Origin: Prochlorococcus sp. AG-409-P01 | GTDB lineage: Bacteria > Cyanobacteriota > Cyanobacteriia > PCC-6307 > Cyanobiaceae | Reading direction: 5' to 3' | NCBI GenBank assembly: GCA_003215335.1 | Contig: QCKM01000004.1 | Coordinates: forward strand, 116,643 to 180,642 | Length of the DNA: 64,000 nt | Shown: one piece after another, positions 36,170-44,115 of the stretch | How the letters are laid out: each line of letters starts with the position of its first letter | How positions within the stretch are numbered: position 1 is the first letter of the stretch | Made by a program: the position numbers and the translations under genes | The notes under the pieces: model-generated | Told to the model about the DNA's origin: nothing | The model's database searches: none | What the model saw: the letters and a program-made list of their open reading frames with translations, nothing else

Positions 36170-37216
36170 ATGAAAAGAGCGTTGATCATAGGTGTCACTG
36201 GTCAGGATGGGATCTATTTGGCAGAACACCTTCTTGAATTGGGCTATAAAGTTTATGGCGTAAGAAGACCTTCTACTATCCCAGAAGCATCCCAGAGAAG
36301 GATGAAGGAATATAATAATGATATTTTTGAACAAATAACTTGGATTTATGCAGACTTGGCAGATGGTTCAAGTCTTAGAAGATCAATTGAAATCTCTCAA
36401 CCAGACTATATATATAATCTTGGCGCTCAAAGTCATGTTCGACTTTCATTTGAAGTTCCAGAATATACCGCAGATATAAATGCGGTAGGGTTTGTACGTT
36501 TACTGGATGCGGTTAGAGCTCTTCATGCAGAAAAAAATGTCTCTATTTATCAAGCATCTACTTCTGAAATGTTTGGAAATTCAAGTACTAAATATCAGAA
36601 CCTTTCTACACCTTTTAATCCTCTAAGCCCTTACGCAAGTGCAAAATTATATGCTCATAATGTTGGACTAAATTATGCCAAGTCTTATGGAATGAAAATT
36701 AGATTAGGTATATTATTTAACCATGAATCACCTCTTAGAGGAACAAACTTTGTTACTAGGAAGATAACGAGAGCTGTTGCAAATAGATCTGTTCATGGAG
36801 TAAAGAAAGCACTAAAACTTGGAAACCTGGATTCAAGAAGAGATTGGGGTTATGCAAAGGAATATGTACAAGCAATGAATTTGATTCTAGAGAAAGGCGT
36901 AGAATCTGAATATATTGTTGCGACTAAGTCACATGAATCGGTTAGAAGTTTCTTAGAGAAAGCCTATTCAGTAGTAGGAATTAATATTAGTTGGGAAGGT
37001 AAAGGTGTTGATGAAGTAGGAATATGTAGTTCTACTGGCGATGTGATTATAAAGATTGACCCTTGGTTTTATAGACCGAACGAACTTGATTATCTGTGTG
37101 GAGATTTCTCAAAAATAAAACATGAGCTAGGATGGGAACCTAAGACTACATTGAATGAATTGATTGAACTAATGGTTCAATCCGATATCTATAAAGCTAA
37201 AGCTACCATTGTTTAA
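36170..37216 (+). CDS. gmd: GDP-mannose 4,6-dehydratase
   Basis: This short-chain dehydrogenase converts GDP-mannose to GDP-4-keto-6-deoxymannose, the precursor of fucose, rhamnose-D and perosamine. The NADP motif GVTGQDG is at residues 8-14 and the YASAK catalytic Tyr-Lys lies near 162-167. The GMD stretches STSEMFGNSS, NLGAQSHVRLSFE and HESPLRGTNFVTRKI are also present. At 348 aa it is of normal length. It is the first gene of the accessory glycan cluster, and its stop lies one base before the next ATG. A perosamine-synthase-like aminotransferase is encoded two genes on, which hints at the product used. Confidence 0.92.
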   Translation: MKRALIIGVTGQDGIYLAEHLLELGYKVYGVRRPSTIPEASQRRMKEYNNDIFEQITWIYADLADGSSLRRSIEISQPDYIYNLGAQSHVRLSFEVPEYTADINAVGFVRLLDAVRALHAEKNVSIYQASTSEMFGNSSTKYQNLSTPFNPLSPYASAKLYAHNVGLNYAKSYGMKIRLGILFNHESPLRGTNFVTRKITRAVANRSVHGVKKALKLGNLDSRRDWGYAKEYVQAMNLILEKGVESEYIVATKSHESVRSFLEKAYSVVGINISWEGKGVDEVGICSSTGDVIIKIDPWFYRPNELDYLCGDFSKIKHELGWEPKTTLNELIELMVQSDIYKAKATIV

Positions 37217-37217
37217 T

Positions 37218-37940
37218 ATGAATACTACAAAAGACCTTTTTCTTGTGCCAGCACGCTCCTCTTCTAAACGTATAAAAAATAAGAATCTTGTTGATATAGG
37301 TGGTGAAAGTCTATTAACAATTGCAATTAAAAAACTTTTACTTGTTGAAGGGTCATTTGATATTGCTCTAGCAGTAGATGACATAAATTATTATGAGCAT
37401 GTATGCCAATCAATTGTAGATGAAGACATTAAACAAAGAGTACTCTTATTTAGACGAACTAAATTTAGTTCTTCGGATACATCTACATTAGAAGATGTTA
37501 TATCTGAGACTATTAAATCATATGACATTGCATCTAATTATAATCGTTTATTAGTACATCAATGTACATCTCCATTTCTGAGACGAAAAACAATACAGGA
37601 CTTATATACAGATTTTAAGGCTAATGATTATGATTCAATCTTTACTACTATTAAATCACATAATTTTACTTGGAGTATCGATAACACCACTAAAAAGATC
37701 TACGCTAATTTTGATCTATCTAAGATTAGAGCAAGGACGCAGGATACACACCCACTCAGAATTGAGACTGGAGGTATATGGGGTATGCGACTTGATATGT
37801 TTAGTCAATTTAATAGAAGAGTATTTGGTTGTATCAAAGCTTTTGATATTTCAAGACGAGAGTCAATGGATATAGATGAATTAGAAGATCTGGAAGAAGC
37901 TAAACTTCTTTACCCTATATATCGAGATACTCTTTTCTAA
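37218..37940 (+). CDS. CMP-sugar (acylneuraminate-type) cytidylyltransferase
   Basis: This NeuA-like nucleotidyltransferase of 240 aa activates a nonulosonic acid as its CMP form. The N-terminal motif FLVPARSSSKRIKNKNLVDI matches the CTP-binding PARxGSKRxxxKN pattern of the family. Further marks are HQCTSPFLRRKTI, GGIWGMRLDMF and SMDIDELEDLEEA with acidic metal ligands. I chose the ATG at 37218, one base after the gmd stop; a TTG 9 bases earlier is in frame but unneeded. With the NeuB-like gene at 40796-41806 it forms the synthesis-activation pair. Which nonulosonate it uses is not visible. Confidence 0.88.
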   Translation: MNTTKDLFLVPARSSSKRIKNKNLVDIGGESLLTIAIKKLLLVEGSFDIALAVDDINYYEHVCQSIVDEDIKQRVLLFRRTKFSSSDTSTLEDVISETIKSYDIASNYNRLLVHQCTSPFLRRKTIQDLYTDFKANDYDSIFTTIKSHNFTWSIDNTTKKIYANFDLSKIRARTQDTHPLRIETGGIWGMRLDMFSQFNRRVFGCIKAFDISRRESMDIDELEDLEEAKLLYPIYRDTLF

Positions 37941-37942
37941 TA

Positions 37943-37958
37943 GATCATTATGATGATC
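37943..37958 (+). repeat. 6-bp hairpin after the cytidylyltransferase gene
   Basis: GATCAT, TATG, ATGATC form an exact small hairpin three bases after the stop at 37940. There is no T-run, so it is a weak terminator or 3'-end element at best. Confidence 0.3.
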
Positions 37959-38088
37959 ATACTTTCATGTCTTGCCTGTTCAGTGTAGTCTGAGTTTCAT
38001 CATGAATCTAAATTTGCTAAAATCTGTTATATACACATTAGCTTAGTCTGCTTCAGTGGTATTATAAAAATATGAAGCCTATTGTCAT

Positions 38089-38949
38089 TTGAACAGCCCG
38101 CACCTATATATTTCTACAGGAGGGATTAATGAATTACCAGCGACTGAAGTTGCTGAATCATTATATCAACTTAATGCTTCTGGAGTTGAATTAAGTGGAG
38201 GAAAGTATATTCCTAATATAAGCGAACGATTAAGGATACTAAATAGCAAGATCGACATACAAATACATAACTACTTCCCAGTACCAAAAAAGCCATTTGT
38301 TATAAACTTAGCCAGCAGAAATGACCATGTCCTGTCTGAGACTGTTAACCATATAAAAAATAGCATTGATTTGGCCTCTTTACTTAATAACAAAACGTAT
38401 TCATTTCACGCTGGCTTTTTGTTGGACCCACATCATGATGAATTGGGAGGGGTTATTAAGAAGCGTTCTCTTAATGATCGAAGGATCTCTTTGGATATAT
38501 TTATCGAACGAGTACGTGAGCTTTCTAAATATGCGCTGAATGCAGGCGTCAAATTATATGTTGAAAATAATGTTGTCAACACTAACCATATAGATGTAAA
38601 TGGTGAAGATCCATTTCTTTTGACACAATCAGAGGAGATAATTTATTTTCTTAATTATATGCCTTCTAATGTCAAACTGTTATTGGATACAGGTCATCTA
38701 AAAGTTAGTTCTGTCACGCATGGCAGATCTTATAGCGAAGAACTAGATACACTTATGCCATACGTTGGTGCATTTCACTTAAGTGACAATAATGGTAAAC
38801 GTGATAGTAATTCTGGATTTGATTCTACTGTTTGGTTTTGGAAGTATTTATCTAGAGATATTGATTTTGTTACGTTAGAGATTTATAGAGAGAGCTTATC
38901 CGAAATTATAAAAACATCTGAGCTCATTCGAAAAAAAATCACAGGTTAA
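38089..38949 (+). CDS. TIM-barrel sugar isomerase/epimerase-like protein
   Basis: This is a xylose-isomerase-like TIM barrel (AP endonuclease family 2 type) of 286 aa. The first strand reads HLYISTGGINELPATEVAES. Later strands carry the metal-ligand pattern: FHAGF, LYVENNVVN (Glu), LLLDTGHLKVS (Asp, His), GAFHLSDNNGKRDSN (His) and TLEIY (Glu). So a metal-dependent isomerase or epimerase is likely, with an unknown sugar substrate. The only possible start is TTG at 38089, because the frame is closed by TAA at 38065 and no ATG or GTG intervenes. It sits between the NeuA-like and perosamine-synthase-like genes, so it probably acts on a glycan precursor. Confidence 0.75.
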   Translation: MNSPHLYISTGGINELPATEVAESLYQLNASGVELSGGKYIPNISERLRILNSKIDIQIHNYFPVPKKPFVINLASRNDHVLSETVNHIKNSIDLASLLNNKTYSFHAGFLLDPHHDELGGVIKKRSLNDRRISLDIFIERVRELSKYALNAGVKLYVENNVVNTNHIDVNGEDPFLLTQSEEIIYFLNYMPSNVKLLLDTGHLKVSSVTHGRSYSEELDTLMPYVGAFHLSDNNGKRDSNSGFDSTVWFWKYLSRDIDFVTLEIYRESLSEIIKTSELIRKKITG

Positions 38950-38957
38950 ACTAATTT

Positions 38958-40085
38958 ATGAATATCAATACACCTAAATTTATACCACTCTATTCTACTG
39001 ATTTGTCAGGTAAGGAGCTTGATAATATTTCTGATTCTGTAAATACTGGGTGGATTTCTTCAAAAGGCAAGTTTGTTTCAGAATTCGAACAGAATTTTAC
39101 TGACATATTAGATATGAAATGTTTGGCTACATCTAATGGGACAACAGCGCTTCACTTGGCACTAAAAGCTTTAGGTATAAAGGACGGAGATCATGTCATT
39201 GTACCTAACTATACTTTCATTTCACCTATTAATGCAGTTTTATATTGTCAAGCTGTTCCTATAATTGTAGATGTTGAATACGATACTGGTTGTATTTGTC
39301 CTATAGCCCTTAAGAATGCCATAACTGCCGATACTAAAGCTTGTATTCTTGTTCATTTGTATGGGCAATGTGCAAATATTAGATCTATAAAGGAGATCAT
39401 TGATGATTCATCTATCTATTTAATAGAAGACTGTGCTGAAGCATTAGGAACACGCTATCAAAGTCAACATGTAGGTGTGTTTTCAGATGCTTGTACATTT
39501 AGTTTTTTTGCTAATAAGACAATCACAACTGGCGAAGGAGGCATGGTCGGGTTTAAGCAGACAAATCATTTTGAAATGGCTAGTCTTCTTCGAGACCATG
39601 GGATGGATCCAAATAAACGTTATTGGCATGAAAATGTCGGATATAACTACAGAATGACAAACCTTCAGGCTGCTGTTGGTGTAGCTCAATTTGATAGGCT
39701 GGACTCGATACTTTATAAAAAACGACTTATAGCAAAAGCATATAATTCATTGCTAGGCGAATATGACTTTATTGAATTGCCAACTGAAGCAATCTCTGTG
39801 ACCAATTCATATTGGCTTTATACTATCTATATACCATCTATAACGCGAAATCAAAGAGATCTTATAATCAAAGAAATGTTAGCTTGTTCGATAGAATGTA
39901 GACCAACATTTTATCCCGCTCATTGGATGCCACCGTACTCTGGTTATTCAAACAACAGACAAATGACAAACTCTATTAACTTATCAAATACAGGCATATC
40001 TCTGCCATCATTTCCAGCGTTGACCAACGTACAGATAACTTATATTGCCGAACGATTAATAGAAATCATAATTCGCATTAAATAA
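38958..40085 (+). CDS. DegT/DnrJ-family aminotransferase, perosamine-synthase-like
   Basis: This PLP sugar aminotransferase of 375 aa resembles GDP-perosamine synthases: SVNTGWISSKGKFVSEFE near the start, the catalytic region FFANKTITTGEGGM with the PLP Lys, and LRDHGMDPNKRYWHENVGY then NYRMTNLQAAVGVAQ. With the GMD encoded upstream this would give GDP-4-amino-4,6-dideoxymannose. Related LegC-type enzymes share the fold but match less well in the NKTITTGEGG region, as I recall them. It follows the TIM-barrel gene by 8 bases and converges with the formyltransferase gene. Confidence 0.85.
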   Translation: MNINTPKFIPLYSTDLSGKELDNISDSVNTGWISSKGKFVSEFEQNFTDILDMKCLATSNGTTALHLALKALGIKDGDHVIVPNYTFISPINAVLYCQAVPIIVDVEYDTGCICPIALKNAITADTKACILVHLYGQCANIRSIKEIIDDSSIYLIEDCAEALGTRYQSQHVGVFSDACTFSFFANKTITTGEGGMVGFKQTNHFEMASLLRDHGMDPNKRYWHENVGYNYRMTNLQAAVGVAQFDRLDSILYKKRLIAKAYNSLLGEYDFIELPTEAISVTNSYWLYTIYIPSITRNQRDLIIKEMLACSIECRPTFYPAHWMPPYSGYSNNRQMTNSINLSNTGISLPSFPALTNVQITYIAERLIEIIIRIK

Positions 40086-40115
40086 TCATCTGATATATAA
40101 ATCTAATATACATAT

Positions 40116-40799
40116 TTATCCTTTTCCTGGGAAGTAACTAGCACGTTTGTACAAATCTTCGTTTAAATCTCTAACTATTTTTTTTGCCTCAGCATATTGA
40201 GGAAAACCTCGTTTGAAATAGGTTCGTTCACCTATATTTTGCTCTAATAAAACAGGATTTTCACTAGTACAAATATTAATGACATCTACTACTCTAGACA
40301 CTCCTCGAAGGTTTACTTTATTCCAAAGGCTAAAGGCAGTATCTAACGAATTAAGCTCTATCGGCTCCTGCAAGATAATCTTTCCAGAATCAAAGTTATT
40401 TTCCATCATATGCCAGCTGTAACCTACATAGTTTTCGTTATTAAGTATTGACCATGCTAATGAAGAACAACCTGCATATTTAGGCAGCAACGATGGATGA
40501 AGATTTGCTCCGCCTTTCTCACAAAGACTTATTACATTGCTTGAGATTTTTTTCCTCCAGTGAACAGATATACAGAGCTCAAATCTATAAGCAGTATTGA
40601 ATTCTAACTCGTTTATAAATTTAATATCGATAGAGAATCTCTCGGCATAGTCTTTTATTATTCTCATCTCATAGCTATTATCTGACTGATCAATAATTAT
40701 ACATAAATCAGATATGTTAAATCTTGGATCTGCTAGTAAGTACATAAGGCCTGTTACACCAATATTTCCCCAGCCCGCATAAAGTATTTTTTCTTTCAT
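40116..40799 (-). CDS. Sugar N-formyltransferase-like protein
   Basis: This 227-residue formyl-transferase-fold protein of the Fmt/ArnA type appears to use N10-formyl-tetrahydrofolate. The core motif ANLHPSLLPKYAGCSSLAW carries the Asn and His of the catalytic N-x-H triad, and the Asp follows in WHMMENNFDSGKIIL. Stand-alone proteins of this type N-formylate amino sugars, for example dTDP-Qui3N/4N or GDP-perosamine. The start overlaps the neuB-like stop as ATGA (40796-40799), so the two are translationally coupled. The acceptor could therefore be perosamine made by the neighbouring genes or an amino group of the nonulosonate. Confidence 0.8.
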   Translation of the reverse strand: MKEKILYAGWGNIGVTGLMYLLADPRFNISDLCIIIDQSDNSYEMRIIKDYAERFSIDIKFINELEFNTAYRFELCISVHWRKKISSNVISLCEKGGANLHPSLLPKYAGCSSLAWSILNNENYVGYSWHMMENNFDSGKIILQEPIELNSLDTAFSLWNKVNLRGVSRVVDVINICTSENPVLLEQNIGERTYFKRGFPQYAEAKKIVRDLNEDLYKRASYFPGKG

Positions 40800-41806
40800 T
40801 TTAGCATTTCCCACTGTATAAAATCATTTGCTTTTATATTACAGGAGAATGTTTTGCCTAACAATAGGTGCAAATTGTCTATTGATATTCCACTTTCTGC
40901 CGGTCTAGTGCCATATGTATTTTCTAGGCCAAGTTTCTCTCCGCTCTTTATATCTCGTGATGCCCTTATTGCTTTTTTTGACCTGCTTGACATGCCTAAC
41001 TCTTCATTCTGTATGCTCTTAATTCCTTGACCCATCATCTCTTTTACTCTCTTTAGCTCATAGACGTATCGTTTCATCTCATCTACATTTACTGATGCAT
41101 AGTGATCTGGACCATTGTCTAGTTTATCTAATGTAAAATGTTTTTCGAAGTAATCATAACCTCTCGCAGCACATATTAAAGCAGCTGTTTCGCCAATACT
41201 ATGATCTGAAAGCCCTATTCTATTTTCTGGAAATGCTTTAGACATTAAATCTAGACATAAAAGATTTAGTGATTTGTCACTGCATGGATAATCAGATACA
41301 CAGTGCAGAAATATTGGCTTATTGCTTCCTGTGTATAAATTTGATGTCCTTTCTATCGAATTAATTCCTGCCATCCCTGTTGCTATGATTATATTTTCAC
41401 AATCCAGTCTTGAGAGCTTAGAATGAATGTATATATCACTTAAGTCAGCTGAGGCTGTTTTGAAGTTCCTTATGCCTATCTGATAGGACTCTACTAATGA
41501 GATTGGGTCATAAGGTGTAGTGATAAAATCTATTTCTAGTTTGTCGGCATAGTCTTTCGCTGCTTTTATCTTTTCAGAGTTAAATTCTAACCTCTGGATC
41601 ATTTCAAAGTGACTTTCATCATTATTTCCAGATCTCAATTGATATTCAACTTTCTTGGCTGATCTATCTACAAGTCTTTCTGCTTTGAAACTTTGAAACT
41701 TAACGGCATTACAACCGCATTCAACAGCCTTTTCAATAAGTTTCAATGCTTTATCAACACTGCCATCATGATTGACGCCTATTTCAGCAACAATATATAA
41801 GGACAT
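40796..41806 (-). CDS. Nonulosonic acid synthase (NeuB-like)
   Basis: This PEP-dependent sialic-acid-type synthase has 336 aa. The TIM-barrel start IVAEIGVNHDGSVDKALKLI has the Glu and Asn-His of the family. KFQSFKAERL, HCVSDYPC, GLSDHSIGETAALICAARG and EKHFTLDKLDNGPDH follow in order. The C-terminal SAF (antifreeze-like) domain starts near residue 275 with SRSKKAIRASRDIKSGE. It condenses PEP with a six-carbon amino sugar to give a sialic, legionaminic or pseudaminic-type acid. The sugar-producing hydrolysing epimerase or acyltransferases are not in this window. Confidence 0.9.
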   Translation of the reverse strand: MSLYIVAEIGVNHDGSVDKALKLIEKAVECGCNAVKFQSFKAERLVDRSAKKVEYQLRSGNNDESHFEMIQRLEFNSEKIKAAKDYADKLEIDFITTPYDPISLVESYQIGIRNFKTASADLSDIYIHSKLSRLDCENIIIATGMAGINSIERTSNLYTGSNKPIFLHCVSDYPCSDKSLNLLCLDLMSKAFPENRIGLSDHSIGETAALICAARGYDYFEKHFTLDKLDNGPDHYASVNVDEMKRYVYELKRVKEMMGQGIKSIQNEELGMSSRSKKAIRASRDIKSGEKLGLENTYGTRPAESGISIDNLHLLLGKTFSCNIKANDFIQWEMLK

Positions 41807-42154
41807 CCAGTTATATTAGATAGTTCATCTTCTATTATCTTATAAAGTTGGCTTGATTGCAAGAATTAAATTTTTTTTAACCTAAAATCATATAACAGAT
41901 TAATTGTTTTATTTTAATCCCTTTTGGATTAAATACATCTGTTTATTTGATCTATATTCGTTTTTATGTTTCAAAAAATTATTCTGTTCTCGATTTAATT
42001 TGTTTATTGATGATAATTATTTACTATTTACTCATTTCGCTTTAACTTTATTCTATCTTTAGATAACAGTTTGATTATTTAGTTAACATCTTTGTCTTAT
42101 ATAGTCCTTATTCGAGTATTTGGTCTATAATAGTAATAGAATTGGGAACCCCCA
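41807..42154. other. 348-base AT-rich divergent promoter region
   Basis: This gap lies between the minus-strand neuB-like operon and the plus-strand M48 gene. It contains an exact hairpin, TTTAATCC (41923-41930), CTTTT, GGATTAAA (41936-41943), and a TATAAT at 42126-42131 about 24 bases before the M48 start. No reading frame of note is seen. Confidence 0.5.
42126..42131 (+). promoter_or_regulatory. Candidate -10 element for the M48 peptidase gene
   Basis: An exact TATAAT lies 24 bases before the TTG start at 42155. No good TTGACA lies at the expected spacing, which is common in this group of cyanobacteria. Transcription would start near 42138, giving a short leader. Confidence 0.45.
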
Positions 42155-43585
42155 TTGAAAACCTCGAAAAAAATATTACTCTTTCTTTTGTGCTTGATTC
42201 CTGTTGGAGCGGCATCATTTTTCTTCATTTCAAGTAAATCAAGTAAATCAGAAGCATATGAAAGGGCAAAGAAGATAATGGATCCAGACTTGTATCTAGT
42301 TTATAGACTTGGCGATCGTATACTTACATCTAATGGAATTAATAGACCTGTCCGTTTTGCAGTTAGGAGAGGTGTTGAATGTGAAGCCAGTTTTGGAGCT
42401 TTGAAATCAGAAACTATTGAGTGTCAAATGGCACAATTCCTTCCTGATATAGATAAGGCAACTAATTTCGATATTTGGGCTTCTCAGGTTGTTAGCACCA
42501 TGAGTGGCAACCCTAACGCAATGGCCACCAGTACGGCTGGTACATTAATTGTCAACATTCCTATGTTGAAGGAATTAATGGGTAAACCTGCTCAATTGGC
42601 TTGTGTGTTGGGTCATGAACTAGCACATATAACTCAAAATCATTCAGAGGAAAAATTGAAGAAAAGGGCGGAATATGAATTTATAGCAGCCCAAAAGATC
42701 TCAGAAAGAGTTGATTCTATACAAAGAGCTCAAAGTTCTAGTAGAGGCTTTGCAATGTTTATGGGTGGTTTGTCAGCAGGCTTGTCTGGAAATTCAAGTT
42801 CCTTAAATTCAATTCAAAATCGAATAGCACTTGAAAACATCTCATCTCAAATTGCTTCTCCGCAAATCGTATCTCACGCAATGAAATTCTCACCTGAAGT
42901 TGGAACAGCAATAAATAAAATGCAAGGCCTAAGTCCTGCAAATATCAAGAAAGCAAATGTGCATATTAATCATTATTTAAGAGATGCTGAGATAGCTTTA
43001 AAAGCATTTTCTCGAGCACATGAATATGAAGCAGATTTATTGGGTGTTGAATATGTTGCCAAGGCTGGATTTAATCCTGAAAGTTGCATAAAAATGTGGA
43101 CTGAAACTATGCCCCATGGTACAGATAAAATTGTAGCCCGACTTCTTCCTGAAGGAACAGAAGACCCTGGTCATAAAGAACCCACAGTTTTTATAAATAA
43201 AGAAAAACAGATGGACGAGGAACCTGTAAGAGCTAATTGTGCAGGCTTAAGAGGTCCGGAGAAAAACAAATGTAAACGTAAAAAAAGAAAAGCAAAGGTT
43301 GATTCCGCTAATGTTCCTGAAGAGGTTCTTGAACTTCTCAGAACACATCCCTCCGACAGGCGCCGAGCTAAAGCGTTAAAGATTCACGTCAAAACTCCTG
43401 GCTTGATCAAGAGATTGTCTGCTGAAGGAAAGCAACTCCGTAATACAAAACTTCTTAGAGATTGGAGCTACGATAAAGAAAGTGATAGTGTAATTATTTC
43501 TAGCAACTTAATAGACCCTAAAAAGGTTGGTTTAGAGCAAACAGGCACCACAGGAATTGATGTTGATAGTTTCCTTTCCGACTAA
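42155..43585 (+). CDS. M48-family zinc metallopeptidase, exported
   Basis: This 476-residue peptidase has a basic, hydrophobic N-terminus (residues ~5-28) that acts as a signal peptide or anchor. The zinc motif HELAH lies at about residues 153-157 within GHELAHITQNHSEE. The third ligand Glu is in HEYEADLLGVEYVAKAGFNPE near 289. The middle section after the active site is enriched in Ser/Gly/Met. Near residue 365 there is a short Cys- and Lys/Arg-rich insertion (CAGLRGPEKNKCKRKKRK). The start is TTG at 42155: an in-frame TAG just upstream leaves no other choice. It is one of two secreted-protein genes inside the glycan island. Its role there is unknown; envelope protein turnover is a guess. 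Confidence 0.85.
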   Translation: MKTSKKILLFLLCLIPVGAASFFFISSKSSKSEAYERAKKIMDPDLYLVYRLGDRILTSNGINRPVRFAVRRGVECEASFGALKSETIECQMAQFLPDIDKATNFDIWASQVVSTMSGNPNAMATSTAGTLIVNIPMLKELMGKPAQLACVLGHELAHITQNHSEEKLKKRAEYEFIAAQKISERVDSIQRAQSSSRGFAMFMGGLSAGLSGNSSSLNSIQNRIALENISSQIASPQIVSHAMKFSPEVGTAINKMQGLSPANIKKANVHINHYLRDAEIALKAFSRAHEYEADLLGVEYVAKAGFNPESCIKMWTETMPHGTDKIVARLLPEGTEDPGHKEPTVFINKEKQMDEEPVRANCAGLRGPEKNKCKRKKRKAKVDSANVPEEVLELLRTHPSDRRRAKALKIHVKTPGLIKRLSAEGKQLRNTKLLRDWSYDKESDSVIISSNLIDPKKVGLEQTGTTGIDVDSFLSD

Positions 43586-43614
43586 ATCTTTACTCATCAA
43601 TTCCTTTATCTGAC

Positions 43615-44010
43615 ATGTATCGAACAATTTTTACTCTTGCCATCACTATTGTTACATTTGCAGCCCCATTCCCTGTTCATACATTTCGCGTGTTCGCCGA
43701 TGATATTCAAAATATAGAAGTGTTTGATGCTTGGTGGGATAAGAAGAACAATCACTGTAAGGTTACTTTTACTTCAGCATCATCTATGGGCCCAGCAACA
43801 ATGCAGGTAGATGATGGTGTCCCTATAACTAGCGACCAAGTTCTTGAAGTTTATAGAGAGGTTAAACGAAGTAATTTCTGGACTACATATACATACAAAT
43901 TTATCTATAAAGATGCTAACTCTGCTGTTTCAGAAGCTTCTATTATTTTTAGAAATACACACTCAAGTCGTAGATTTCAGTTGGCCCTTGAAAAATTTGG
44001 AATATACTAG
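43615..44010 (+). CDS. Small secreted protein of unknown function
   Basis: This 131-residue protein has a signal peptide (residues ~1-29, ending near HTFRVFADD) and a mature domain of ~100 residues rich in Ser, Thr, Phe and Tyr with a predicted beta character, and a single Cys. I recognise no family. It lies 29 bases after the M48 peptidase gene in the same direction, so the two may be co-expressed and this could be a substrate, partner or inhibitor of the peptidase. That link is inference from position. Confidence 0.6.
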   Translation: MYRTIFTLAITIVTFAAPFPVHTFRVFADDIQNIEVFDAWWDKKNNHCKVTFTSASSMGPATMQVDDGVPITSDQVLEVYREVKRSNFWTTYTYKFIYKDANSAVSEASIIFRNTHSSRRFQLALEKFGIY

Positions 44011-44115
44011 CTATCTATAATCTATCTCTTTGATTGGATTATCTATAGTGCCATCAGGTCCTATTACTGATATACTTTGACAAGTATTTCTAACATGAAT
44101 TAAGGATATTCTTTT

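Noticed and set aside
41923..41943. Hairpin TTTAATCC/GGATTAAA as a terminator
   Set aside because: It lies in a divergent promoter region with no transcript that would end there, so no terminator is called; it is only noted in the region entry.
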